From assembly GCA_951804985.1 (NCBI GenBank), contig OX638132.1:106301737-106365736 (forward strand): a stretch of 64,000 nucleotides of DNA, read 5' to 3'. Every line of letters begins with the position of its first letter. The first letter of the stretch is position 1. Below, one piece after another: positions 34,086 through 46,035 of this stretch. The translations under genes were made by a program, and so were the position numbers. The notes below the pieces were generated by a model, which ran no database searches, had not been told where the DNA came from, and worked only from the letters and a program-made list of their open reading frames with translations. This stretch comes from Dryomyza anilis. Taxonomy: Eukaryota; Arthropoda; Insecta; Diptera; Dryomyzidae.

Positions 34086-34414
34086 GTTTTGACAATTCGA
34101 ACCATCCGGCAGTCGCAGTCCAGCTGTTTCACCTTTCGGTACGCGATTTCTGTTTTTCCAAGTGATTCGAAATATAGATTTTGAGTTTGTTTAATATTCG
34201 GTTTACTGTCAATTGCTTCAATGTTTAACACGCCGATATTCTGAATCTCGCAATTGTACCTCAACCCTATTCCATACGTTTAGTTACTAAAAAGCTGCTC
34301 GCTGAAAACTTATCTCAAGGTAAAGTTCAAGGGACGGAACGACAACAAACATGCAAGAGTAACCAGCATGAGTTCGTTACGTCACGTCACATCTGTAACT
34401 TGTTGTTTACACAT

Positions 34415-34667
34415 CGTCGTTGTAGAACGAAAAGACACCAAATACATTTTTATGAAAAACTTAATTTTCGAGTTGGTTGATTGATATTACAAAAAGTAAT
34501 TGATGCATTTTTGAAGTTGAAAAATCAACTAATAAATTTACATTTTCTTACATTTGGTAAAGAAATTGAGATCATCGATTAAAAATGGACAGATTTATAA
34601 AGATTTTTGTAAATCAATATTTGGCATTTTGAAAATGTATTTGGTGACTTTTCGTTCTACAACGACG
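34415..34667. mobile_element. CGTCGTTGTAG foldback MITE, copy 1
   Basis: It starts CGTCGTTGTAGAACGAAAAG and ends with the inverted form (CTTTTCGTTCTACAACGACG). The two arms extend about 45 bp, including CACCAAATACATTT. 253 bp, non-coding. Related copies lie at 34806-35046 and 43195-43724. Confidence 0.82.
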
Positions 34668-34805
34668 ACATATAAATATATTATAGTGCACAGGCCAAGA
34701 TTTAAATCAAAACAAACTAAACAGCAAACTAATTGTAATTCAATTCAAAATAAAACAAATTTAATCGCTTATTATGGGTAGACACGATTTCATAAGTAAT
34801 ATATC

Positions 34806-35046
34806 CTCGTTGTAGAACCAAATACATTTTTAAAAATCTTAAATTTCAACTTTGTTGGTAATTATTACAAAAAGCAATTGATAAATTTTTGAAGTTGAAA
34901 TACCAACTGATAGATTCACATTTTCTTATCATTTGGTACAAATATTGAGCTCATTGATAAAAAATTGAAGATATATAAAGATGTTTGTAAATGTACGATT
35001 GGAATTTTGAAAATGTAGTTGGTGACTTTTAGTTCTACAACGACGA
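34806..35046. mobile_element. CGTCGTTGTAG foldback MITE, copy 2
   Basis: Only about 140 bp from copy 1 and in the same orientation. The left arm reads CTCGTTGTAGAACCAAATAC, lacking about 11 bp (the AAAAGACACC part) that copy 1 has; the right arm ends TTCTACAACGACGA. The interior matches copy 1 throughout. Confidence 0.8.
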
Positions 35047-37136
35047 TATATTTGTTTTGTAAATTTGAGGCAATGTGGATAATTTTGGGCTTGAAATCTA
35101 CAAAACCAAAATCTCCCAAACCTCGCAAAGAAAAAATACGAAAAAACACATAATCCGCACATTTCTATTAAGTATTTTTTGTTTGGTACAACATTTAGCC
35201 TAGGCCTTTTTGTTTCGTAGAGGAGTTTGGATCTATTCGAGCACAAAAAATTCAAATAAATAAAACCCAAGCGCAAAAGCGTTAAACCCCCATTTGGAAA
35301 TCCCCATTTTTTAAATTAAGATCACTAATTTTCAATAGAATAGTGGACTAATGCCTTGCAGTATCGCCTTCAAGCATCGGCGGGATTTTAAGAAAACTTG
35401 GGGCTTTTCGTTCTAAGGATTTTATTGTTGGCCACTGCCTACAATAAAATACAGTTTATCACTTTGGCCAGTAAAATACAATTTAACCAAAGTACGCAGA
35501 TATTATTTCTGATTTTCAGGATTTCTGTGTATAATTTAATATGTGGGGATTTTGTTTTTGAGTATTTAAAGCCACACCGTGCAAAATCATTACTAATTAA
35601 ATGACTTAAATGAGCACTGAAGCATTTTCAGTTGAGTCAAAAATGAAATCAAACTTAAAAGAAAGAAAAACGCTGTTTTTGTTTGAAACGAGCATTCGGT
35701 TAAAATAACTTATGTAGGTTGCACTAAAACAACACACGAGTTATAATGCGATGATACTTAATTAGATATGTGCATAATAATGCAATGCATATGTTTAAAA
35801 AAAATATATATGTATATTTAAATTAAATCTAATAGTATTAACCAGTTTAAAAAGGCAATCACTAATATTTGGACATTGAGAACTGGAAATTAGATATCTA
35901 ATACTTAACCGAAATCGCAATTCATTGAAAAGCTTTATTTTTACAATCGAAATTGAATAGTATATCGGTTATTTCAATTAAAAAAAATGTTTTAGTTTCG
36001 TTTTAAGGAAAATATCAAGCCTCACATTCCATAATATGCTAAGTCGACTTAGCATGTTTGTAATGTTTTTCCATTTTTGGATTCTGTATATTTTAATTTA
36101 TATGCTGTCAAAATTTTGTGTCGATCGATCGATCATATCGAAAGTTATAATCAAAATGTACTCAGCAAGCATAAAACTATTTTAAAAACTTGCAATCATT
36201 ATTGGTCTAGATATATACTAAGTATAGTTTTTAATTGAAAATGTTGTATTTTATCATATTTTATGTATGCTATGCATTTTTATGTTTGTAATAGAAATAA
36301 TATCTGTTATTAAAATTGTGATAATTACAAAAAAATTGTAAGAGCAAAACTTAATTTTTTGACTTAGCATGTTATGGTTTGGAATGGATTATAATGCATC
36401 ATTACGATTTGATGCAAAAATTTCATATTTTCAAATAAAAAATTAAATTATGCCAAAATCCTCCATAACTGAAGCATTTACACCGAGAAACTTTAAACGG
36501 AAAATACGCAAAATATTAGAATTAAAAAACAATTAGAAAATTATAACAATGATTCATTTCAAAAAATTTCCATTGCCTATCAAGAAAAAAAATGTCGAAA
36601 ATGTGATAACGTTAAAAAATAAATATAAGTCAATGATGAATATGTGCTTTTACTTCATATAATTTAAATTTTTCATACAATAAAAAGCTAACTTTCCGTC
36701 AAGTCGACCAGTTAAAAATAATTTTGTTAAACAAAATTACCTGAACACTTTTAGTTTTGCATGCAAAGACGATAGTGTTTTTTTTTAAATCACGAAATTG
36801 ACTATATAATAAAAAGAATAAACACCCCCTCATTGCACCAAACTTAATTATAAATTTTTATCTTTAAATTGAATTTAAATTAAGATAGTTGAGCATAGAC
36901 AACAAATCTGTATTAAAATTGGATAACATAAAATGATGGATGCACATGCGTCACATACTACGTACGATTCTAAAAATTAGATATCGGAGTTGCTGCAGTA
37001 AAACTTTCAGTACAATATTTTTTAACTTTTAAAAATTTCAATAGTTCGATGTGTTCAACATTTGCATATTTTTTTAAATTTTATAACCATGTAATTTTGT
37101 TATGATACAAATTGTAAAATCATGAAACTACAATAC
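35047..37136. other. AT-rich intergenic DNA
   Basis: No gene recognised. Frames of 60-115 codons are overlapping and compositionally AT-driven. Only the palindrome at 36036-36055 stands out. Confidence 0.45.
36036..36055. repeat. Perfect 20-bp palindrome
   Basis: ATGCTAAGTCGACTTAGCAT is exactly self-complementary. GACTTAGCATGTT recurs at about 36360, so the half-site is repeated nearby. Confidence 0.9.
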
Positions 37137-37138
37137 TA

Positions 37139-38122
37139 CACACACAGAAATATACTGTTGAAAATCGACAGTTATTTCATTTTGTACTAATCGACACTTT
37201 TAATTGTCTTTTTTTCTTGAAAACTGTAACAATAAATTTTTCTTCAAAAAATTTAACGAAGAAATTTCAAATTTAATTTCATTTCATTTTTGAATTTGTC
37301 AAAACAACAAATATATTTTAAAATATTGACGTGTGGAAGATAAACGCTTCGCACCAAAGCAAGTACAAATACAAAATAATGATATAATTGCAGCACTTGT
37401 TTAATGGCACGGTGAAACTGCAGTGTTGGTTCGAGCAGAATCTCACACATGTGTGCGTTCCAAAATTCTTTCATTCGAGATGTCCGTGGTAGCATCCAGC
37501 CTAATATCCATGCGCTGCGTTCGAGCAGAATCTTACACATTTGTGCGTTCAAAAATTCTCATAATCATTTGAAATGATCGCGGAGACATCCAGCCAAATA
37601 TCCATATCTCAATTGTCCCATCAAAGCATCAGAAGAGGTGGAGATTCCGACGGCCCCATTTGTAATTCTCTTTATTCGTGCGTTGAAAACCTGTACCTGA
37701 AGCTCGGATATAATGGTTTCGAAAGTGCAATCAAATATATCAAAATAATTGTGAATTGCCAATATCACCGATATCTTTGGCACATATTCTGGCATAAAAC
37801 CTTTAACACGAAATAAAGTTAAATAATAAAAAATATGTGGTTTCCTACTTTAAAATTGAAGAAAAAATTTGAAAAGTAGGTTTCATTAAATAATCTAGAG
37901 TTTTAACTGTTGAAACGACAGTATAGCACTGTCTATATAGGGTCAACACCATCAACTGTCGGATAAACAGTAGCTACTGTTACTTTCCTATTTGAAATTT
38001 AAACCCAACGACACTTCTACTGTCGTTCTAACCCATATTCAACAGTAATCTACTGACGGCTTCATTTTAACAGTAGAAAGTGTCGGAAAACAGCCTTAAA
38101 CGACAGAATATTTCTGTGTGTG
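37139..38122. mobile_element. TIR element with CACACACAGAAATAT ends, TA target
   Basis: CACACACAGAAATAT and its exact complement ATATTTCTGTGTGTG border the element, each next to TA. The sub-terminal zones are full of CGACAG/CTGTCG words (e.g. AACTGTCGGATAAACAG). The middle (37425-37600) contains two tandem versions of an about 81-bp unit beginning GTTCGAGCAGAATCT and ending ATATCCAT. Frames there on both strands match no family I know. Non-autonomous. Confidence 0.83.
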
Positions 38123-40920
38123 TATAATGCCTATCACCATAAAATACAATTTTACAGGATTACAGCACTGACTTAATCCAAAATAATATGTCATAGTTTA
38201 TAATGGTATTTATCTAATGGTATCAAAATATCAATTAAAACCGGATTATAAGACATTACTATTCAGATATGCGGTATTCGCTACACACCTATTGAAAGAA
38301 ATGGAATTAAGTAAAACCTGTGTAATAATGAATGCGCTTTTCGAAGGAATGTTTGTAAGTTTAAAGCTATCTAGATGATTATTTTAAAAACGTATTAAAA
38401 TAAACTAATTATAAGATAATGGCAATACAGTTTGGTTTAGGAGGATGTTCAGGATTAAAATAAAAGAATAATCTGATCTGAATACAGTTTTCTATTTTCA
38501 CGATTGTAGAAGTAAAACTGACCAACTACATTTATAAATTCGAATACCATTTTAATAGAAATTTTGTTTAAATGATGCAAAGGCGTTAACCGATATAATG
38601 GCATGCACAATTATTAAATTTGTCTACTTATTTTCATAAAACTGTCTTTTTACTTCTACAACGATAAAAATCGTAAAGCAATTAGTCATTACTACTATAG
38701 ATAGGCGGCATATCTACGATATTTTTGATAAAATAGATAGGTGGTATTGCTGTAATGGAATTTATGGTCATTTCTTGTCCGATTATAATGAGACCAGGGT
38801 AATCGATGAGACGCAATGTTGCCCATATCAGGTATACCAAATCTTAATTTTGCGACTAGGTGTAGTTAGGCGGTATTGTCAAATATAGTTGAGCGGAATT
38901 GCCGTATCGTCGACGAAATATTTATATCGTGGTTTAAACTATTAAACAATAAACTTCAAAAATGTTTTACTTCGAAAACGACAATATATATTGATCGTCG
39001 TAATGCTATTTCCTAATGTAAATTTCAGTGCAACAATTCAATTTGTATAAATTTGTAAATCGAGTGCGAGCGGAAGGTCACAGTCTCGATCAAAGCGATT
39101 GACAACTTCAAATTGCCGCCCGTCTAATGTGATTTCGTTTTTGCATGGGGTATAGAAATAATCAAACGTATATAAGAAGAATATTGTTGAATTGAACGAT
39201 CGTATGTTCGAATAAAAGCTTTATTTTAGCACAACAAAACACCAATAAACGTGTATTCCAATAAATGCGTAATGTTGCTATGATAACATGATGTTTTTGT
39301 TTAATACGTAACCAATTTATCAGTTTTCTTATCGGCAGTACATTATCTGCATCATTTTATTTGTTTTGAATTGAAATTAAAAAAATCGACCAATAGAAAC
39401 TACAGGTAGTTTATGATTATTGGTTGCCAAGGTACAAATTATACACATTATAGTAAAAGTTATTATGTTCATAATATGTTTATAAATAAAGAAAAAAAAA
39501 CAAAATTAAAATTTTCGGCCGATTAGTAATGATAAAAATATTGTATGTTCCGATATTTAATGTTTACATTTTTGACTTTCATTAACCTTGAAAGAAACTG
39601 TATAGAAATTTGCTAATTTTTGGTTTTATTTATAGATCATTATCATACTCAAAAACATATTAAAACTTTCGAATATCAATTTGTTAAAATAAGATTGTAA
39701 TTGAAATTTTAACTGCATTATTATTTCAAATTATTAGTGATTTCAAATTGAATTTTTATCTAATAAAAGTGAGTAAAATGAGCAACCCTTTTAAAAAAAT
39801 ATAGATTTAGTCAATACGTTTCAAAAAGGTGCATTTAATAGTATCAGGCTAAAATGTATATTTCAAAATAATTTAAAGAAATATAAAAAAAGATACACTT
39901 TTCGAACAAATATTATTAAAAATGCCAAAAAAATTATAAAATAATGTGTGTTTTACATAGATCAACAGTAAACACTGCAGTCAACCGTAAATCAAAATAC
40001 CTTAACATCTTCTGTATGCATAATAGAACCAATTTATAAATATCGTGGTATATTAGTGAAGCAAACACAGTGGTACGAGATACCATAGATTAGAAATGTA
40101 TACCATAGATTTTATTTTAACGTACCTATTATCATTTTGTAGTTTTTAAACTTAGTGTGGAGAAGTTCGCAGCAGACTATTATTCAATTGTTTCTATCTT
40201 ATAATAATAAATCACTGTAGGATCTTTACCGGCCGAAGTGAAATATAAAAATATATCGCATATATCCGTAGTGGCTAAAACTTGGTAAATTACACAATAA
40301 ATTAAACCTCGCAATTATAGCCTAAAAAGGTCCAGCAGTCGCCACGTATTATGCGTTTACATTTAAAGGTTGATTTAAAGGTTCGTAATTTTACCGAAAA
40401 TATCGCACTTCACCGTTGAATTCTATATTGTTCATAGTCTAGTGTCACCATATAATCAAAAAGAAGTCGATTTCATATTGAGAATGTGGATAATTCAATG
40501 TGATGTGAAACTAAAATGTTCAATATAAAGAAATACACCAATAATACAATTACTTTGGTTTGCGCCTTTTAATTTGTCGTTAAATTTGCTACTAGCATAT
40601 ATATATAAATAAGAAAACACTTACAAGTTTTATTAAAGCACCAAGAACTTTATTATTTTATTTAACAAGTTTTAACTTAGGTGAAGAATTTGCATTTGCG
40701 GTATTTAATTTGACATTCACAACAATCAGCTGTTTATGTTTCTTGGGCGTTGCCACCAGAAAAACGCACAATTCGCGATATTTTGATTGAAGTTTTCATT
40801 GGAAATTTCTTATGTTAATATGGGATTAGCAAATATATTTATATTTAAGTTTTTAATTAAACATAAAAAAATGAAATTTTAACACATTTCAAAAAAATAT
40901 CATATACAAAATTTCCCTCC
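38123..40920. other. AT-rich intergenic DNA with minor repeats
   Basis: 38640-38700 has TACTTCTACAACGATAAAAAT, probably a decayed arm of the CGTCGTTGTAG family. 38700-38910 repeats ATAGATAGGCGGxAT/TAGTTAGGCGGTATTG words irregularly. The rest shows nothing I can name. Confidence 0.45.
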
Positions 40921-40922
40921 TA

Positions 40923-42032
40923 CACTCAGAATAAATTTCCTTAGATTTAGGAAAAATGAACTAATTTTAAGAAAAATTGAACTTGAAATAGCGTCAAGGA
41001 AAATGTTCCTTACTTTTAGGAAAATTTTTCTTGAAACTAAGGAAATATTTTTACATATATTAAGGAAATATTCCTTAAAATAAGTAAATATAAACTATTT
41101 TTAAGGATTAATTTTCCTTAATTTAAGTATTTTTTTTTTGCTTTTAAGGAAATGTGAACTAAATTTAAAAATGATATTTCCTAAAACTAAGAAAATTTTT
41201 ACTATGTTTTAGGAAATTTGAACAAAATTTAAGAATGATATTTTCTGAAACTGAGGATGATTTATTGATATTAAGGAAATCCAAATCAAATTTAACGATG
41301 ATATTTCCTAAGGGTATTTTAGGGATGGTAAACTACATTGAAGGATGATATTTTTAATATAAATATAAGACATTTTCTTTATTTTAATCTTGAAATTGAA
41401 TGATATTGTTGTGGTGATTCCCGGGAAACATCGTTGCGGTCATTTGTGTTTATCCATTTGGTAGATTCATCAATGTTTTCTTTTATATCTAAATGTATTA
41501 AAATAAAATAAATAACAAGGCAATGTTTAATTTTATGACATGCTTACATGAAAAATACGGGAAAATAAATTAAATAATCCTTTTTGAATGATTCAGGTTC
41601 TAGCGTTCGAATTTATTTGAATTTATTTTAATTTTGGATATATTTGACATAAATTACTCAATTCATTTGAAAGTTGCCAAATAGAATTATTTGTGAAAAA
41701 ATAATTAATTTCATATAAATCGAGGAATAAAAATATAATTTTTTGGCGTTGCAATACTTCACAACAAATGGCAATGTTGCCGATTGATCTAACGTATAAA
41801 ACAAGTAATTTTTGTATGATAGAGTAAAGGATATAATTTTAAAATAAGGAAATATATAAACTAGTTTTAAGGAAGTAAGATTTTATTATTGACTTATACT
41901 AAAGAAATAGTTTTTTCATATAAGAAAAATTTCCTAAAATTAAGGAAGTGTAAACTTAATGAAAAGAAATCTGCCCATACCTTAATTAAGTTCTTCACTT
42001 CCTTATTTGAAGTATGCACTTTTATCTGAGTG
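40923..42032. mobile_element. TIR element built of TTCCTTA words, TA target
   Basis: The ends CACTCAGAATAAA and TTTTATCTGAGTG are inverted and each borders TA. Most of the left 400 bp consists of loosely repeated TAAGGAAAATTTTTCCTTA-type words in both orientations, and the same words return in the last 200 bp; the centre (41400-41800) is unrelated unique sequence. No frames. The terminus resembles element B (22150-22792). Confidence 0.8.
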
Positions 42033-42543
42033 TATATTTTTTATCGAAAAACTATGAATATCCCCATTTACTCTAAATTTTCTTTAATATCCACTTTGTG
42101 CAAATTTAAGTACCTTGATTTACTTATGTAATTAACTGTCAGCATCATATTCCAGACTGTATACAAGTTGCCTAGAAATATTAGTATAGATATAGGTGTT
42201 ACGACTTCAATTTTTAAAGTATATTTTATCATAATAAAATAGACTTTTTAAAATGATACCTCGACGTGGTTTGTAGAATTTCTCGATCAAGAGATATTTC
42301 AAATGAACAATCATACAATTTTTTCCACATTTTTCCAACTTTGAATATCAGGAGATAGTTTTTTTTAATTAGAAAATACCAGTATATTTATAGATACCGT
42401 TACATACACATTTTTAACCAAAATCCAAGAAGTTTAAATCTCAAAGTTTACTTTATTTGATCGGTTTGGTGTTGGATTGTCTCGGTTAAAACATACTTTT
42501 TAAAAGAAGCTGTTTTTATCGATCATAACTTTGTTGTTTCTTA

Positions 42544-42701
42544 TTATACCCTACACCTATGAGGTACAGAGTATATTAACTTTGTGCATATATTGTAACG
42601 CCCCTTAGGAGGCGTGTCCGGTATGGAAAAGTATATATATTCTTGATCAGCATCACCCGAGTCCGTTTAGCCATGTCCGTCTGTCTGTCTTTCTGTCTGT
42701 A

Positions 42702-42758
<57 letters not shown>

Positions 42759-42900
42759 TGCTGTCCGAATACAGAATAACTTGAGAAATACTGATCAGAA
42801 TGCGTTGAATTTTCGTCTCAATATATTTTAGCCAAAAGCAGGAACTGAGTTTCAAAATGAGCCAAATCGGTCAACGGACACGCCCACCTCCCATATAAGT
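42544..42900 (+). mobile_element. mini-me/Helentron-like element with (GTCT)n
   Basis: TATACCCTACACCTATGAGG opens the element. The core GTATGGAAAAGTATATATAT then TTCTTGATCAGCATCACC and TTTAGCCATGTCC leads into a GTCT array (42676-42755, about 18 units with a few TTCT, GTAT or GTCC variants). After it come AACTTGAGAAATACTGATCA and GGACACGCCCACCTCCC. The fixed core next to a GTCY microsatellite identifies the mini-me class of fly elements. Non-coding. Confidence 0.82.
42676..42755 (+). repeat. (GTCT)n microsatellite
   Basis: About eighteen GTCT units with a few variant units; part of the mini-me element. Confidence 0.95.
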
Positions 42901-43194
42901 CTCTTTTATATAACTCTTTCGGAACTAATAACTCGAAAAGTATTCAATGAATAGTTATAAAATTTAAAAGGTATTGTTAGAATTCACCTATAAAATGGGC
43001 GTGATCCGCTCACTTTTTTTTTCATTACTTCCCGGGTGGAGTAATTTGATCCATAAATTAAAATCAAATCTATGAAATATTAGCCTTTCATGTGACCTAA
43101 CTTTACCAACTCGTAAAATTTTAATAACTTCAACAATTATGAAAAGGAATTTATTTTTAATAACTGTCAAAATATGTAAATTATCTTAAAGGAT

Positions 43195-43724
43195 TCGTCG
43201 TTGTAGTACGAAAAGTCACCAAAAACATTTTTATGAAAAACTTAAATTTGAGTTTGTTGATTAATATTATAAAATATAATTGATGCATTTTTAATGTTGA
43301 AATATCAATTGATAGATTACAATTTTATTACCATGTGGTAAAAAAATTGAGATCGCCGACTACAGATATATAAAGATTTTTATAAATTAATTATGTTATT
43401 TATTCAGGCTCTCGGTCCGGTTTTTTTTTAATAAAACTCTTAATTAATTTAATGGCACTCAGTGATAGTGGACGTACGTTACTCAATTGTAATTTCCTGA
43501 AGACGAATACCGACGGTATTCGAAATATCGAAAAAACAAAATAAAGGTTTTAATAAAATAAAAAAAGTTTTATTAAAAAAACAAAAAAAAAACGAGCCTA
43601 GAGCCTAAATAAATAACATTATTTATAATATTTAAGGTCGATAAAAATTAAAATATATATTTTTGTAAATGATTATTTGGAATTTTCAAAATGAATTTGG
43701 TGACTTTTCGTTCTAAATCGACGA
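43195..43724. mobile_element. CGTCGTTGTAG foldback MITE, copy 3, interrupted
   Basis: The left arm CGTCGTTGTAGTACGAAAAG and right arm TGGTGACTTTTCGTTCTAAA-TCGACG match copies 1 and 2 at 34415 and 34806. The interior is split by the insertion at 43394-43618. Confidence 0.78.
43394..43618. mobile_element. Nested 225-bp TIR element
   Basis: TGTTATTTATTCAGGCTCT at the left is inverted at the right (AGAGCCTAAATAAATAACA) with one mismatch. Inside are GAATACCGACGGTATTC, a perfect 17-nt odd palindrome, and T- and A-runs. It sits within CGTCGTTGTAG copy 3, so it is younger than that copy. Confidence 0.75.
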
Positions 43725-44805
43725 TATAATATATCATTTTTGTTAAAATCGATGTTCTTTGCAAATCTATTAATATATTCTAAACAACATGAAAAATGTA
43801 AAATATTAGATTCGAATAATTTGCAACTACAATAAAGTTTAAGACTCTAATACCTTCCAACCATCTTTGGTTTTCTTAGTCTAGATTTATGATTAATCTA
43901 AAATAAGTTTAACCGTATTTTCGGTTGTTAACAAAAAAATATTAATCGAATAATAAAAAGTCTTATTAGTTGTTTCTCTTTTTTTTGAGATTTTATGAGA
44001 GATTTTTTTAAATTATATTGCAATGTATGATAATATTTAAATAAATGCTGCCTATTATATAATCCAACCGTTAATTGAGTTATAAAGTACTTATAACACA
44101 AATCGAATTTCACACATACAAGAAACACTTGGAGCATCCCTGTTCGAAACATCAATGGGGAGGTTTTGTTGCGTCCGTGTGTCAGTTGGAAGTTTCATAA
44201 AAATTACATCACATTCGCTGTGCTTCCGGTGGCGGCGTTCTTATTAGCATATTAAAAATAAATACAAAAATATGTAACAGTTTTTAAAGTGTATTAAATT
44301 TAATATATTATACTTTTAAATGTTTTAAAACATTAACTATCCGTCCTTCTATAAATGTCCTGTACACTTCCGGGAAAAAGGTGGTTTTGTTATTCTATTT
44401 TATTATTTGTTTGTGTATGTGAATATATAAATAAAATTGATTTTTGGTTATGTCATTGTTCAAGGCCATTACTCATAGTCCTTGCGCTCTAAAAGCAACA
44501 ATGTCATGTACATTACATAGATTTTTGTTATTATTTCTTTAAATCAAATTGACTATGCATTTCATTTTACCTATCAAAATTTAAACAGTCAAGTAAGGGA
44601 AAATAATGAAATGCCTTAAAATATACCATTTAACATTTTTAGACACATGTAAAATCATCTTTTGTCATGAGGTTCAAAGAAGGTAAAGATTAATTTTAAC
44701 CATTAATTCAGATTCAATTTTATGAAACGAAGTTTGCTCTATTACTGATGATTCCTGTATTGACACTCCTTAATTTATTTAGTATCCCCCCCGCCCGCAA
44801 GAAAA
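43725..44805. other. AT-rich intergenic DNA, nothing recognised
   Basis: No gene-like frame or repeat end. A short more balanced patch lies around 44160-44250. Confidence 0.45.
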
Positions 44806-45137
44806 TAATGCAGCAACGTTGCTGTGACATTGCACTGCAAGATTGAAATATTGCTGCAATGTTCCAGCAATCTGTCTATGTCCGTCTCCTGGAATATTTC
44901 AACAATATTTAGCAATATTCCAGCAATGTTGTAAGAAATGTGTCAGCAATTTCATTTCTTCTTTCCTATTATATTTATATTATATAAATTTAATAATTTA
45001 ATTTAATAATTATAGAAATATAAAAATGTTTTTTTTTAGTTGTCACATCGCTGGCATCGAACTCCTGACTCCGGCAGTGTTGTCCCTTGCTTTCTCCGTT
45101 AGGCTACAATGTTTTACTTCAACACAAAATGTTTGAA
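44806..45137 (-). mobile_element. Composite repeat: GCAATATTGC array plus tRNA-like module, copy 1
   Basis: 44806-44945 repeats CAATATTGCTGCAATGTTCC-type words. After an AT-rich spacer, 45039-45110 read on the minus strand gives a degenerate tRNA-like stretch with an A-box-like TAGCCTAACGGAGAAAGC and a B-box-like GGAGTTCGATGCC. The same order (GCAATATTGC words, AT spacer, minus-strand tRNA-like module) recurs at 60566-60983. The right side is cut by the element at 45141. The acceptor stem does not pair, so this is not a functional tRNA. Confidence 0.6.
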
Positions 45138-45140
45138 ACA

Positions 45141-46035
45141 CACAGAAAAAAAAGTGTGTAAATATAACTAAAATGTTAATCAATCCAATTAATTTTTAAT
45201 TGAAACTCAGCCGATGTAACTTTTAGTAGCATTGAATCCCATATTCGTAATAATGAGAATATGTTAATTGGAGAAACATTAATTAATTTTTTTGTCATAT
45301 TGATTATATTTTTTATTGGGTATTTTTAAATCATTAATTAATTAATTAGTAACATCAATTAAAAATTTCATTCGATAGAAATTGGATCATTTAAATATTT
45401 TGTTAAATTAAATAAAATATTTGTCGAATATATAACATAAAATAAATATTAAATAAGTATTTATACTGTTTGATATGCTTTGTAAATGTTTTACCGAAGT
45501 CAGTTTTCACAACTTCTGCAGGTGGGCCAATTAATTGAGTCAAACATAAAATTTGATATTCGCTTTTTAATGATTCAATATGCAACAAAATGAGCATCAT
45601 AAGCTGTTTGTTCAAATTCTTGACCTCAAAAATAAATTGAGCCCTTTAATGCTTTAATAACATAACATACACTAAATAATGTAATATTCTGTTTTAAAAC
45701 CGCAACGTAGAAGAAAATAATGTTAGAAGAAACTGAACGACGCCGCCGACGCACGAGACGCACAAACAAAAAACAAAATGAAAGCCAGAAGAAAAAAACA
45801 GTGTTGCAATTTAAGAAAATGAATAAATCAAAAGTAACAAATAAAAGTAGTTAATACTATTAAAGATTTAGTTGTATTGAAATTATATAAAATTAATTCC
45901 TATTAATATTTTAATTAAAAATATGTGTAAATACAATTAATTAATTAGTAAATACATTCATATTTTTAATTGGAATACGATTTTGTTTGCTATTAATATC
46001 AATTGTTATATATACGTACAATATTTTTTTCTGTG
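45141..46035 (+). mobile_element. CACAGAAAAAA TIR element, copy 1
   Basis: Bounded by CACAGAAAAAA and TTTTTTCTGTG. It aligns end to end with the minus strand of 55047-55934. Sub-terminal AATTAATTAATT words are mirrored at the two ends. On the minus strand, 45403-45615 encodes a peptide with LTQLIGPPAEVVKTDFG, preserved in the other copy. A GC-rich insert of about 45 bp (GACGCCGCCGACGCACGAGA, about 45733) is absent from copy 2. Non-autonomous. Confidence 0.85.

Noticed and set aside
42643..42855. 62-codon frames over the GTCT array on both strands
   Set aside because: Microsatellite translation (CLSV/RQTD repeats), not a gene.
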